This document shows, piece by piece, positions 1-12,589 of a DNA stretch of 55,150 bases (position 1 is its first letter; the number at the start of each line of letters is the position of its first letter). The stretch is from Brachionus koreanus. Taxonomy: Eukaryota; Rotifera; Eurotatoria; Ploima; Brachionidae. A program made the translations under genes and the position numbers. The stretch lies in the NCBI GenBank assembly GCA_016987375.1, contig PJRA01000005.1:2448435-2503584 (forward strand), read 5' to 3'. Below the pieces are notes generated by a model. That model worked only from the letters and a program-made list of their open reading frames with translations. It was not told where the DNA came from and ran no database searches.

Positions 1-423
1 CCAGTCCCGTTAGAACTGTTTCCAACCTTTCTAGGTATTAAATTCGATCCTAAGCTAAGCTTCAAAAAACTATTGGAGAACATCAATGAAAAAGTTATGT
101 CAAAAATTAATTTAATACGCAGGATAAAGGGTTTAAAACTAAGAAACTCAATTGAATTGTCCAGGATCGTATTCAAAAGCTTTATTCGTTCTCAGTTCGA
201 TTACTCTTTTATTCTGATTTCATGCTCCACGCAAAAAATGAACCCAGACCTACAATAACTACAGAACAAAATATTAAGGTACATTAAGTATTTTCCGATC
301 AAGACAAAAATAACCAAAATTCACCAGCTCGACATGTAAGCTTCAAGATCTGAACGCATTTTAGACAGGTTTCTCAATAAACGAATTGAGAATCAGCAAT
401 TTAACAGTAACTTAAAAGAGTAG
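1..423 (+). mobile_element. Decayed LINE (non-LTR retrotransposon) reverse transcriptase, C-terminal end
   Basis: One reading frame runs from base 1 to 423, broken only by stops at 256-258 and 337-339, and ends at a stop at 421. It reads FLGIKFDPKLSF, then a helix rich in K/I/L, then FIRSQFDYS, LQNKILRYIKYFP and KITKIHQL. This is the usual order at the end of CR1/Jockey-like reverse transcriptases (the YLGV-DxxLSF block, then IRSxxxY, then LQxxQNKxLR, then LH). The catalytic palm motif lies outside the window to the left. The two internal stops make it a dead copy. The family assignment rests on motif recognition only. Confidence 0.8.
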
Positions 424-1275
424 TTCTCCATTGCACTTGATTTGAATCAAAAATTTTATACACTTTTTTGAAAATTTAATTCTTTTTTACAAATGAATAT
501 ATAATGATAAATATGCAATTATTTCCTTTCACAAAAAACTAGTCAATTTTAATTTTCACATAGTCATTTATCTTTTTTATTTTGTATGTTTTTATTCAAT
601 CGCTAGGCTGATAAGAAAGACTATGATCCATTCTGATCTGCCTGAGGTATTCCCTAAAACTATTTAAATAAATAAATAAGTAAAGTTCAGATTAGAAAAT
701 TTAAATAATAAAAAATTGAATGAAGATTAAAATAATAGTGCGAGATTTTCTTCATCTAAGTTGTTATTAATTATCAAAACGAAATTATGTCCTGCATTTT
801 ATCTTTTTTCTAAAAAACATTTAATGAAAAAAATATTATTGGCGCGGAATAACTATCCCTTTCATTCCTAATAAGCGGGAGGAAAACTATTCCTGTCATT
901 TTTGCTAAGCGTGGGAGAATTATTCCTTTCATGTTTAATTTTTTAGCTAAGATTTTCACACATTTGTTGATTAAAGTAGGAAGATTTGTTTTTTTTTTGT
1001 GACTTAAACACCTAAATAAATTCGATCTTGACTATGAATTAAAAAAATTAAATCTAAAATTTTAAATTTTCTTTTTTGTTTAATTTAATTAGAGAAAATA
1101 GCCACAAAGACTCGTTTTTTTTTTATTCAAATTTTTTATTTTTCATGCGACGATTAAAATAAAAAAATAAGACAAAATTTTATGCACAAAATTATAGATT
1201 TTTCTGCAGCTGCATGAATTTCAATATGGTTTCGAAATTCTACAAAATTCTATTCATATTAATTTTTTATTTTAG
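424..1275. other. AT-rich spacer upstream of the Transformer-2 gene
   Basis: No coding region is visible. The spacer holds a short degenerate minisatellite (842-932, listed separately) and a good pyrimidine-rich splice acceptor ending TTTTAG at 1275. That acceptor implies a non-coding 5' exon further upstream or a spliced leader added in trans. No clear TATA box can be singled out in DNA of this composition. Confidence 0.5.
842..932 (+). repeat. Three-copy degenerate minisatellite, period about 33-34 bp
   Basis: Three units start at 842, 875 and 909. Each begins GCG followed by a G/A-rich stretch, then AACTAT (or AATTAT), then CCTTTCAT or CCTGTCAT, and units 1 and 2 end in TAA. The units are GC-richer than the surrounding DNA. 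They sit about 425-515 bp before the Transformer-2 start codon. A regulatory role is possible but not shown. Confidence 0.6.
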
Positions 1276-1355
1276 TAACAACTATTTTGCGCTTTAAAAT
1301 TCAATATAAACTAAGTAAATTCGTCAAACAAAAAAAAAAAGCTAAGCTGAACAAA

Positions 1356-2384
1356 ATGGCAATCAGAAAAACTTCTCGATCGCGTTCTAGAAGCAAAAGC
1401 TCAAATCGATCATCCAGATCCCGTTCAAGGAGCCAAAGTCGTGGATCAAAATATGAGCGTGAGAACTCTCGATCTCGTTCCCGCTCATCAAGCAAACATT
1501 CGGAGCACGCCGAAAAGCCAGAGGTCAAGGACGAAAATCAGGTGGTTGCCGTTGAGAATAAGCAAGAAAGCTTTGAAGATAAACCGGTAGAGAATGGCAA
1601 TCATTCAGAAGAAGTTAAGAAAGTGGAGGAAAATGGCAAAAAGTCTCGATCAGCCTCGCGTTCCAGGTCACGTTCCCGTAGTCGAAGCGTTCGATCAAGA
1701 TCGAGGCGATCTGGTCGAAAAAGCCGCAAGCGACGACATTCATCATCATCACGATCTCGATCTTTCTCAAGGTCACGTTCCAGGTCTTACAAAAGATCTA
1801 GATCGCGCTCCAATGGTCGACGTAGTCGCAGAGGCTACCGCAGTCATCGAAGATCCTACTCGAGAAGCAGATCACGCTCGCCCTACTACAGACGACAAAA
1901 CCCAAGTCCTTGTCGTGTACTTGGTGTTTTCGGTCTTAATTTCAAGACCGAAGAGCGTGATCTAAAAAGAGCCTTTGAAAAATATGGACGCTTAGAAAAG
2001 GTCAAATTAGTAACCGACCCGAGAACAAATCGCTCAAGAGGCTTCGCATTTATCTACTTTGATAGTGTTGAAGATGCCGAAGAGGCAAAGGAAAAAGTGC
2101 ATGGACAAGAAATTGATGGAAATAGGGTGAGGGTCGAATATTCCATTTCGAATAGAGAGCACCATCCTACCCCTGGTGTCTATATGGGAAGAAGAGCTCC
2201 GCCTAAGTATGATGACTACAAAAGACGCAGTCGATATTCTGATTCTAGATCAAGATCAAGAACTCGCAGTAGATCTCGTTCAAGATCATATGATAGAAGT
2301 ATAAAATTAATTTAAAAAAAAAAAATTATTTTCTATTAATTTTTCTATTTTTAAGGAAGAAGAAGCTACTCCAGGGACTATTAA
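1356..2384 (+). CDS. tra2: Transformer-2 homologue (RS-RRM-RS splicing regulator)
   Basis: This is a nuclear SR-like splicing regulator that binds GAA-rich exonic enhancers. Exon 1 is 1356-2298 and exon 2 is 2356-2384; the 57-bp intron has GTATAA and TTAAG ends and joins in phase 1. The protein is about 323 residues (human TRA2B is 288). It has an N-terminal RS domain of roughly 180 residues and one RRM at about residues 186-262, with RNP2 VLGVFGL and RNP1 RGFAFIYF. The Tra2 linker HHPTPGVYMGRRAPP follows, then a C-terminal RS domain ending SYSRDY. The RRM plus this linker is diagnostic of Tra2 rather than other SR proteins. The ATG at 1356 is chosen because it follows AACAAA and starts the RS domain; the open frame upstream has no ATG. 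A splice acceptor at 1275 lies 80 bp before the start codon. The last coding exon is only 29 bases. Confidence 0.93.
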
Positions 2385-5300
2385 GTAATATATTTTTTTT
2401 TTGTTGCTTGATTTTGTAGTGCTTACGGATATTGGAAAACGTGTCTGAGAAAAAATATTATTTTCAATTTTTTTTTTTCAATAATTAAATAATTTATTTT
2501 TATATTGGAGTTCTCATGTTAATTTTATTGACAAAATTTTGTTTTGTAAAATTTCCATGAGATCGCTAAATGAGAAAAAATGCACTGTGGTTGGAGCTTT
2601 GCTTTTGGTGATTGCTATTGCGCGTCGTCGATATCATCTGTCGCAACACATTAAGAAGCGTTTTCCAAATATTTTTCATCTATATTTTTCATCAGATTTA
2701 AAACTAATTTTTGCATCATTTAAAGTCTATATATTAGAAGTGAAGCCAATTGTTCCAAGAGAATAAGAAAAAAAAGAAAAAAAAAAGTTAAATTGTAGAA
2801 TTAATTATCTGTTCTTTTTAATTATTTATTTATGTTCTAAATATTTTTTTATAAAAACGCTAAGAAAGAATTAGAAGAGGAAAGAAACAGAAAAAGAAGA
2901 GAATAGAAAAAAGAATCATGTCCATGTGATGAAATGATCGATCATCGAAAATTTTTTATTTTTGGTCGACTAGAAAAAGTTTTTGATCAAGACTAATTAA
3001 TCTTTTTTTTTTAATTTAAGGTGACTTGGCAATGTTCAGAAACAATCAAACTAATTCATTTGAGAGCTTGTCTTTACATGTAGTAATTAATGCTCTATTT
3101 TTTAAAATTATTTGTTTTTTTTTTTCAATTAAACTTAATTTTATTTAAATTTAAAGTTTAATTGATTTTTTTGCTTAAAATAGTAAAAATATCTTGTTAT
3201 AATTATTAAGTTTAAACTTCATTTTGTAAATAAACTATTTAAAAAGAAACATTTTAATTTATAACTAAATTGATCATTTGCTTTTATCTAGCACTAGCAG
3301 ACTTGAGAAGAAATACTCTTTGAAATTAAAAATTGAAAACCCAGAAATTGCTCTTAAATCTTCCTCCACTTTTTTACGCATTAATCTTCATCCTAAACAA
3401 AAATAGCATCATCATTTCTAAAATATTATCAAAAAAGTCATGCCTTATGTTAGGGTTGGTCTAACAAAAATACTTTGAGTAAAAAATATCGATTTTAATA
3501 TTTTTTTTACTTTTCTGATATACATATTTATATAGTGAAAACAAAAAAATTGTTTTTTTATCATAATATCTGTAGTTTTTTGTTTTCCCAATATAAATAT
3601 GTACATCAAAAAAGTAAATAAAATACAAAATTTGGTAAGTTTTATTTTCTCTTTGAATTTTTTAGCAGAATTTTGAAAAAAAGGCCCAAGCAGCAAAAGG
3701 TTTAATTTCTAAAAAATCAAAAAAAAATAAAATTAGATATGCATAATTTTATAATATTCAATCATTTGATGGATTATCTGTTTATATTTTCTAAAATATT
3801 GAAATATCTTTTACCCAATTTTATTTTTTTCTGGATCCTTAAGTCAATATTCTTCGAAAAATTAAAGGATTCAAATAGACATAGTCAAATGCTATGAACA
3901 AGACTCTATACAAATCTTTAATCAGAATTTTGTTTGATTAGAGCTTTAATATTCTACAATTTGGTACCCAAAAATTAAAAAAGGCCTTCAGATCTTCCAG
4001 AACTAAATTATCATGATTATAAAATTTTTTTCACTAAAAACAATTAAAGAGGCAATTCATAAGTCATTGGAAATCAAAAATTGATGATTTGAATTTTAAA
4101 CAAACTTCAATATTTAATTCAGTCTTTTTTAAAAATATACTTTTTTATATTTAATTCTATTTATAATTAATTCTCTAGGTTCTCCTAACAGAAGGCCTAA
4201 AAATAGGGTCAAAGCTGTCCTGTATTTCATTTCCAAAATTATTTTTATTAATTAAAATAATAATAAGAAACATTCTTATTATTATTTTAATTAATCAGCA
4301 ACGTCTTTTAGATTTGTTAATTTAATTAAGGTGACAAAATGTCTTCAATTGTGATGTGTAAAGATCATTTGATAATTGATGAGCACTAAGCTTTGGGATT
4401 GCTCTCATCAGCCATTTACAGAGCATTCCAATCGAGAATGACTGGTCTACCAAACTTTTTCTTCCTCTAAGGGGTCTTATCACCAATATTAATTATTTTT
4501 AACCAATTTTCAAAAATTAATCATGAATTTAGTTGAAATAGAGTATCCTAAGCACTTGATTTTTAATTTAACTCGTTTCTTTCAGAAAAAGTAATTTTAA
4601 TATGGCTATTTTCTACATAATTAATTTTTGACTAGAATTTTTTTTAAAAATTCATAAAATTATATATCATTAAAAAAAATTGATTCATTTACGGATAATT
4701 AAAAAGTATTTTATAATTTAAAGTTCGTATAGAACAATTTAACATTTTTCTAGTAATTCAAAAGGAGAAATAAATTTATTAAAGAATTTTATTTTTAATC
4801 GTATCTCTTTTTTACTGCTCAGTTCTTAACGAAAAGAAAAATGGCTTACATATTTGAAACTAGTTAATATAATCTTAAAAAGTAGTATTGATTGACAATA
4901 AATTTTTTAAAGTTCTCTTTATATTTTTCCAAAATTTATTAATTCCTTTCAAAAAGATTTTCTTATTTATCTTGAATTTTATTATTCTTTATGCAAGTAT
5001 CTAAAATATTGAATTAAATCTTATTGAAACCATATTATATCATATAATTATTATATTTTCTTAATCTTTATATTCATTATAATCTTTAATTAAACATAAT
5101 TTTTATTACTTAACACTAATTTAAGATTAAACTTTTAGAATTAATTCAAAAATATAATTAAGATTAATAAATAAAAAAGAATTCACCAATTTTATTTTTC
5201 AAGAAAAATTTCCATTTAGTATAAAAAATGTGTAACATGCGGTGAGATATATTAGATAAATTGAACAAAAATATTTATTTTTTTGATACAATTAAAAAAT

Positions 5301-7791
5301 TTATAAACTATCCTTAAAAATTATTGAATGAACAATCTTTTAATACTAATTTTTAATAATGACTATACAAAGAGTCAAAACATCCGTCTCCCAAAATTTT
5401 CTTTCAATATTTTATTATGGTCAATTCAAATTTGTATTGAAAAAGCTCATCTAAATGCAGAAACTTCTTTATTTTTTTTAAATTTATCAATTTATAAATT
5501 TTTTCTGGTAATACGACCTTATGAGTGACTGAGTATTTTAGATGAAAACTCACAATCAATGAAATTCTCAACAACAACGATGTTTATTATTTTAAAAATA
5601 GGAACTGTTTAACTTTAAAGAAATATAAAAAACATCTATTTACACAATTATGAAAAAGATTATATTCGAAATAAACACTAGGAAAGTGATGCTTGATCCC
5701 GGTAGACCACTAATTAATAAAAGCGCTTATTATCAAGCAAAAATAGACCTAGAGACATAGAGATCGATGCGAAAACGGAACATAGCAACATGATAAACAT
5801 GTTTTCAATTTTAATCAAAATATTTATTTTTATTTGAACTAGTTGCTTTTAATTTTTTGAAATCGCTACAAATAAAACACATATGCAGGGCAAGAGAGCG
5901 ACTAACTGCTGAGTCTATCTAGCTGATGAGGCTGATTATTATTTAACAAAGCGAATTCCCATAGTGCTTTATGATTTTGCGCAAGTTCTCATTTACAAAA
6001 TTCGATCCATCATTAATCTTGATTTTCTTAGGTCTACATTTTTGGAGTCTTTAAGAAAAACACTTAAGAAAACATTCAATTTTATAAACTTTCTCAGCTC
6101 GTTTCAAACCAATTACTGGAACTTGTTGAACTATTTTTTTTTTCAAAATGCTTTTTAATGAGTTAATTAATTAGTCCATTAAAAATCTAATATATATTTG
6201 CAATATTGATGAAATTAGCTTTTTTTTTATTTATTTATTAATTTTGATTATCATTCAAACATATCTGTTTAAATTTGAAAAATTCAAAAATCGAACTACC
6301 AAAACACCTCAGCATCAATAATTGAAATATCAATAAGATACTCACATATGATATCAATTATATATTTTATTGAAGCGATTTGTTTGTGCTCTTGTTGCAT
6401 TCGTTGCCTAAAAATATATCTCCTAAATTCCTCTAACTATATTTTCGCACGATCCATATCTATTGTTTATTCTGATGCCAAAATGTCATGTAAACTATTA
6501 CTCTAACATTCTAAAATTGATCAAATCTAAAAACAAACAAATAAAATTGGAAGTTATTTTGTGGAATTATTTCTTTCTCTTTATTATTGAGCTAATTAAA
6601 AATAGAAGAAAAATTTCATTTGAATAAAAAAAAAATTTTATTAAACAATCGTTTAAGAACATTTTAGCAGTACAGAATAGTTCGAATACAAATTTTTTTT
6701 TCTTAATTTAGAAAATTTCTCTCAGCTTTTATTTTTTTTCATTGATTCAAATTAAAATTAAATAATTTTTTTTTTAAATTTTAGAATTAACTTTTTTGAT
6801 TTCAATCTAAAATAGCAAAAAAAATATTTGGTTATTTTTTGTTTAATAAAGTCACTGCGCATCATGTTTTTTTTTTGTTTATAAATCTATGCTAGTTTAA
6901 AACGCAAATTAAAATTTACATTTAAAATTTTTGATGGCATGCTTATTTAACTATTCTTTCTAAATTGAGTTTTCTTAATGCTAAGAGATAAATTTATTGT
7001 AAGAAAATTTATTAGTTTAAATTTAAAAGAAAATAAGATTAATATATTCATTTCAGGCGTTTGTCTAAGATCACTCAAAATTTCAAAGTAAACAACTTTT
7101 TTTCTCATCAGAATTTGAATTTTTAGATAAGATAACTAGCATTACTTAGCTAAGCTTTCTGATATCGGCCAGAGTTTCAATGAATTCTAGTGAATTTCTC
7201 TTTTTCTTCTAATTCAAAACATATCCAGAGTCAAGTCTGTATAAGAAAATTATCTTATCTATTTTTTTTTTTTGACAATTTTTAAGATATACTCATAAAT
7301 GAATATTCACAGAAAAGTTGAAACAAACAACCGAAAAAACCTAAGACTCAATCAAATTGCTGTTTTGTTTTTTTTCTCATTTGCTCTTAGCTCAGCCAAT
7401 AGATCAATTTTTGCACAATTGATAACTATAGATAAATCGCTTATCTAATTTTAATTGGTCGATTTTATCGATTGGTTAGAGCATGTAAAAATATCTATAT
7501 TAATTCACTAGAAGGAAGTAAATATAAGCTAAAATTAGTTTACAAATTTGTACAAAATACGAAACAATTAATTAAATTTAAAGTCACACTTAATTTTACA
7601 TTCAAAATTTACCTAATTACTTATCTCAATAGCAAATAGGCTAACTCAATTTTCTATTTTTTTTTACTTCCGTTTCAATAAGCTTAAATACCTGACCCAA
7701 CTAACATTTAATTCATCAATTTAAGATAAAATTATTAAATAACAAATAAATTGAATTAATAAATAAAATAAAAGACAACAAAAAGAAAAAC
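2385..7791. other. Long AT-rich intergenic region, no gene supported
   Basis: Only short, low-complexity open frames occur. Four patches look less random. 2530-2680 is a GC-richer stretch that may belong to the Transformer-2 3' UTR. 4385-4485 is GC-richer and its minus strand could be degenerate coding. 5690-5790 and 5880-6090 have mixed composition and may be very old element debris. A perfect hairpin at 4247-4295 is listed separately. Nothing here has a domain I recognise. Confidence 0.5.
4247..4295. repeat. Perfect 23-bp inverted repeat with 3-base loop
   Basis: The arms 4247-4269 and 4273-4295 are exact reverse complements around the loop ACA, built from TTAATTAAAATAATAATAAG-type sequence. 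It could extrude as a cruciform. The low-complexity, A/T-only composition of most of the arm makes a chance or slippage origin possible. Confidence 0.8.
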
Positions 7792-8613
7792 ATGGAATAC
7801 GTAAACCATCACCACGATTTGTACTACAGCCAATTTCCATCTCAAGACACATCAAGCCAAGCATTCAACTTGAATTCTCAATATTATGGTCACAATTATC
7901 CAAGTTTTTACACTCAACAGCCATTTTACACTCAACCGATTGACAGCTACGGCAATCAGCCACCGATCCCGGTTCAATTCTATGAACATCAAGCTATAGT
8001 GAACAAAAAACGAAAGAGCGACGCGGAGGTAAAAGTCCAGAAGGCAAAAGCACTCAAAAGAGCATGCAAGTCGATGGCGGATGAAGAGGAAAGCATGGAT
8101 CACAAAGCGCTTAAACGATCATGCTTTTCGCCAAGTTCGCAAACCTCGAACTCATCTGGATCTTCAAAATATGCCAGAAACTCCAAGTCCCCGCTTAATA
8201 GTGGTCTTTATCTTGATGACGAACTGCACCAGCAACGTGTAATGGCAAATGTCCGCGAGCGACAACGAACTCAGTCTCTTAATGAAGCTTTTGCTTCACT
8301 TAGACACATAATTCCAACTTTGCCATCTGATAAATTGAGCAAAATTCAGACCTTAAAATTGGCCACTAGTTACATTGATTTTTTGTATCAATTGTTGAAT
8401 GAGACTAGTGGAGAAAGTGGCAACACAAGTGGCACCAGTTCTGGTATAGAAAGTCAAAATAACAGCCAAAGCTGGCAATTTGAGAAGAGCCCAAATGACT
8501 CAACTGGTAATTCGCCAAGTTCATCTTCTTCGCCTGTATCATCGACTTCAACCGGGTCTAATAGTTCGGCAAAAAGATGCCGTAATTCAAAACAAAAAAC
8601 ATTCGTCTACTAA
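7792..8613 (+). CDS. twist: Twist-family bHLH transcription factor
   Basis: The protein has 273 residues in one exon. The bHLH domain at about residues 147-202 is almost word for word that of Twist: [20 protein letters not shown] in the basic region and helix 1, then [19 protein letters not shown] and YIDFLYQLL. Twist proteins dimerise with E proteins on E-boxes and direct mesoderm and neural-crest-like fates. The N-terminus is rich in Tyr, Gln and His, followed by KKRKS and KALKR basic patches that may be nuclear localisation signals. The C-terminus is Ser/Thr/Asn-rich and lacks the Twist box (WR motif, usually containing FSVWRMEGAW); only a lone SWQFEKS is present. Helix 2 has ATSY where vertebrate Twist has AARY. 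The ATG follows an A-rich leader (AAAAAC). An AATAAA signal lies at 8901-8906. Confidence 0.93.
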   Translation: MEYVNHHHDLYYSQFPSQDTSSQAFNLNSQYYGHNYPSFYTQQPFYTQPIDSYGNQPPIPVQFYEHQAIVNKKRKSDAEVKVQKAKALKRACKSMADEEESMDHKALKRSCFSPSSQTSNSSGSSKYARNSKSPLNSGLYLDDELHQQRVMANVRERQRTQSLNEAFASLRHIIPTLPSDKLSKIQTLKLATSYIDFLYQLLNETSGESGNTSGTSSGIESQNNSQSWQFEKSPNDSTGNSPSSSSSPVSSTSTGSNSSAKRCRNSKQKTFVY

Positions 8614-9130
8614 AATAACTTCGGATATATTTTTATTTCTCTAATTTAATTTCTAATAATTATTGATATTGAATTTCAAAGTTTAGAAAAACAAATTCCG
8701 ATTCCTATTTGGTTTTGTGCTGACCATAGGAGTTTTGTTTTTCTATAGCTTATTTCAAGTTTTATGTTTTTTAGTTTATTTTATTTTGTTTTGTTTTTTT
8801 TTTTTTACTCAGTATATTTCTAATGTATGATATTTTATTTTTTTTTTCAAAAAATTTTATTCTTAAAATTTAATTTTTGTTAAAAAAAGTCCAATTAAAA
8901 AATAAAGCTTATAAAAAATTGTGTATTTTTTATTTGAATCCCCCCAAGTCTTATTCATCAGATTAGATTTAAATAAGTGATAAATATCATTTGCGTAAGT
9001 ATTTTAGATTTTAGAGATTGAATTTATTACTCAAGAGTTATGATCAGATGTTTATTTCAGTTACATTTTAATTCAAAACTAAAATATTTACAAATATTTA
9101 CACCTATTAAATATGAGATGAACGCGCTTA
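8614..9130. other. Twist 3' flank and spacer
   Basis: The region contains the candidate polyadenylation signal AATAAA at 8901-8906, 288 bases after the Twist stop codon, followed by T-rich sequence. No further gene is visible. Confidence 0.5.
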
Positions 9131-9530
9131 ATTCTCGTTTCTAGCGTATAATTTGTATTGACGAGCAAACTGCAGGCTCTTACAAACTTCTCCCAATCCC
9201 CGACCTCATTGATGAAGGCTACGAACGAATACTCAAAAGAATTCTTGCCACCCATCCAGCCACGCAACCTCCGTCCAGATGCTCGCTTTCCCTACCAAAC
9301 AAGAAAAGCAAACAAGGCTGCCTATCATACTAGCTTTTTACAGAAGTTTCTCTGAAAATCTCGCAATAGTGCCAATAAATTGTCCCCGCGAGCCAGCATC
9401 TATATTAACTAACCTTTAAAACTATTTCTCTTTTCATTTATAATAATTATTGTAAAATTAAATTTATTTGTCAAATCAATAATTATTCCTCTTCTCAATA
9501 AAACTTTTAATACTCAAAAATTTGTATTGA
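9131..9530 (+). mobile_element. 3' end fragment of an unclassified dispersed element
   Basis: GC-richer than its surroundings. A frame around 9155-9340 reads DEQTAGSYKLLPIPDLIDEG and onward, ending in a stop near 9330. It looks like the C-terminal tail of an element protein but is not one I can name. From about 9350 the DNA matches 44934-45105 over roughly 150 bp, including GCAATAGTGCCAATAA and GCGAGCCAGCA. A shared 3' end after different 5' sequence is typical of 5'-truncated retroelements, hence the call. The family is unknown. Confidence 0.5.
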
Positions 9531-12500
9531 TATTCAGTTTGCAAATCAATTGCTCAGTATTTAATTTGAACAAGGTATTAAGTTTAATTTTAGATTTATT
9601 TAAAACTGTTTTCTAGATGAACTTTCTTAATTTTGCTTTCAAAAATTTTCAATAAAATTTTTTTTCTAATTTCAATTAATTGATTTGTGATTATTTATTT
9701 CAAAAAATACCACTTGATTGATTATAAAAAATACAAAATAAAAGCTATAAATAAAAAAAAACATAGATTTAGGGACAGTTAAGGTGTCTATTGCGAATAA
9801 GTTTGCATTATTTAAAAGAGATTTTTATTTAGAAAAATAAAACCATAAAAAAAGGATAAGAAAGATTAACTTTTAAACGAACATTATTGTAGCTTAATGA
9901 CAATCTTCGATAAGCTTTGAAATATTTTGTTTATAAAGTTGTAAACAATTTCATCACTTTTTATTTGAAATTTTCGGAACTTGTGAATAAAGAAACGATA
10001 AAAAACGCGATGATTTATTGCATGTTTATAGATTTGATTATTAAGCGCTTTTTTAATGTTAGAGAAATTGGAATTAAAACATGAAATATTATCTATTAAC
10101 GGTTAAGTATTGAATAGAAGATAAACAAGTCTAGTTTTCCAAGTAAATTGATAAAATATTCAGCACTTTTACTGCAATTATCCTTTGATCAGATTTTGCA
10201 CTTATTTTTTTTTTTTCTAAATTTTTAGAGAAAAAATATTTGTGGTATTCACAACTCTAGAGTGTTTTTAACCTTGACTGGTTTAAAAGTCAATGGCTAA
10301 AATTAAAATTTACAGATAATTTTAAACTGCAAATTTTCGCCTCATTATTTGCTAAGAGCATATCTCAAGATAAATCACGTTTTAATTCTCTTTTTTTTTT
10401 TTATAAATTAAGAATTGCTTAATTAACAATGAAAATTGTCTAGAAATTTTTTATGAAAAATTAATTTACAAAAATATAGACCATCAATCTATAAATTTTT
10501 CATCAAAATTTTAAGAAAAAAAAATTTTCTTCAAAATATAAAAATAAAAATTTCAAAATTTTCTAAAAATGATTTAATAAAGCCAATTACTTTGAATTGA
10601 ATTTTAATTAAATTTTTGAAATTAATTTCTCATTTTTTATTAAAGAAATTTTTTTTAAAAACAATTAGCCCAAATCAAGTCTAATTCAAAATTTCAAATA
10701 AAAACTTTCTACAATTATTAAAATAATTAAAGTATAGATAGCAATAATGCTTATTTTTTAATTAATCTAATTAATATAAAGAATATTTTAAAAATTTTTT
10801 ATCTTAAATTTCTATAATATTTATTATGATACTATATGAGAATGATAGTTTTATTTTTTTTATTATTTAAATAAAATTTTTTAAAGGTATATTATTCTGA
10901 AGATTTAATCTATTTGAATTCACTGATCAGGTATAATGCATGAATTTTAAAATTTAAAAAATTAAACAATTGAGTCAAAAAAAAAGAATATAAAAATAGA
11001 TTAGGAGTGTATGATAATATAATGAAAGAAAAGTGGCAAAGTAAAATTCTTGATCAAAACATTTTAAATGTGCAAATAAGTTTCATCGGAGATTTTTAAA
11101 TATTTGTAAAATTTTAACTATAACTTCTATAAATTGCATTGAAAATTTATGCGCATTTAAAAATTTTTAATTTTACTTTTCCGAAAAAAAAATATTGTTT
11201 GTAAGTTTCTCAATATTAAGATGCGAGAGATTCAAAAAAAAAATTATTTAAATCTTTACTTTCTTTTTTTTTTTAACATGTAAATTAAATGGTATGAGTA
11301 AATAATATTGTCTCCTTATAATTTAAAATTTTTATTTTTTATAATTTTCATCGCCAAATCTGGCGTAATCTTTTCTGAATAAATAATAATAATAATTAAA
11401 TTGCTTAATGCCTTGAAAAAATCTTTGGCAATTAGATACAATTCTGGAATATTAATTCATTAAAAAATTCAATGTTTGGTTTAAAGAATTTGAAACCAAA
11501 AAAATTTCTCGAATAGTTATTCTAAATTAACGTAGCTTGAATTGAGATATTTAATACCTTAAAGTTTCTTTCAATATTTAGCTTTCAAATTTATTTCAAA
11601 TTATTCTTTCTAATTTCATAAATTAAGAATATAACAAGAATAAAATAAAATTTTTAAAATCAACAGTAAATATTTTGTTTTTAAGACTAAGAAATTAATC
11701 AGTATGCATTCAAAATATTGTTTTCGAATCAAGTTTTTTTCTAAAGGATATATTTTTGTAAAAATTTAACTAGCTTTTTTTTTCACTTACTTTTAATTAT
11801 CTCAATAAATAAAAATAATAATATGTCCCTTTCTATCATAGCGGATAATGAGGAGGCGCTCATTTCTTTTACAGTACCTTTTTGAGCAACGGCTCCTAGT
11901 TGACACAGAGGTTACTCAATCGAGAAATCTCAATAAAAAAAAATTAACAAAATAATTTGAAAAAAAATTTATTATTAGTTCAAAAGTCTCTAATTACCTA
12001 AACATAGAAAAACAAATTGTTTTTAACATGTTAAAAAATTGATTAATTAATCAAGATAATTTTGATTTGATGCACGATCTCAAAATTACTGTTTGTTTTT
12101 AACTTAGAGCAGCAATAAACTGTCGCCTTTGACATATACCATTACCATTACGGTGTAATTGTATAAACCTTATTTATTGGGATTTTTAAGACTATTTAGA
12201 AAATTTGATCTAATCATTTTCATATCTTAAACAGATTCATTCTTCTTGCATAATATACTTCTTGTACAATTGTTGAAATCAAGATAGAACCATGAATATT
12301 TTTTAAAGAAAAACTAGCGATCTCATAATAACCCACGATACCAGCATCACAGCAAAGCTTCTAAAACCTTTAATTAATTTAAAATTTTTTATTATTTTTT
12401 AATGTGTACAACATCACTGTTAGCTTAATTTGCTTTTAAAAGCTTAGGGCCATTCTGATTATTTCTTTAAGTTTTTTTGAGCCAGTAAAGCCCTAAGATA

Positions 12501-12589
12501 TTTTTAGCTGCCAAATATACCAATTTTCAGAAGTAACAATGTTGTTGATTTGTTCTCTTACCAAGATTTTTACAGTCTCGTTTGCCCAC
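9531..12589. other. AT-rich intergenic region, no gene supported
   Basis: The region is almost entirely A/T with homopolymer runs. The single exception is a GC-richer patch at 11822-11935 (MSLSIIADNEEALISF on the plus strand, then a stop; basic Arg-rich frame on the minus strand). It may be element debris, but I cannot identify it. A palindrome-like GTACTGTAAAAG stretch in that patch is too short to interpret. Confidence 0.5.

Noticed and set aside
1594..1965. 123-codon frame inside Transformer-2 (+1 shifted)
   Set aside because: This is a shadow of the RS-repeat codons in another frame. The RRM and RS frame clearly explains the DNA.
2539..2766. 75-codon plus-strand frame after Transformer-2 with a hydrophobic stretch
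   Set aside because: It has no splice context or recognisable domain. The sequence fits the 3' UTR of Transformer-2 better than a separate gene.
5964..6158. Plus-strand 64-codon frame (VLIYKIRSIINLDFLRSTF)
   Set aside because: It is Phe/Leu/Asn-rich, has no splice signals or similarity I know, and lies next to debris-like DNA. It is too weak to call.
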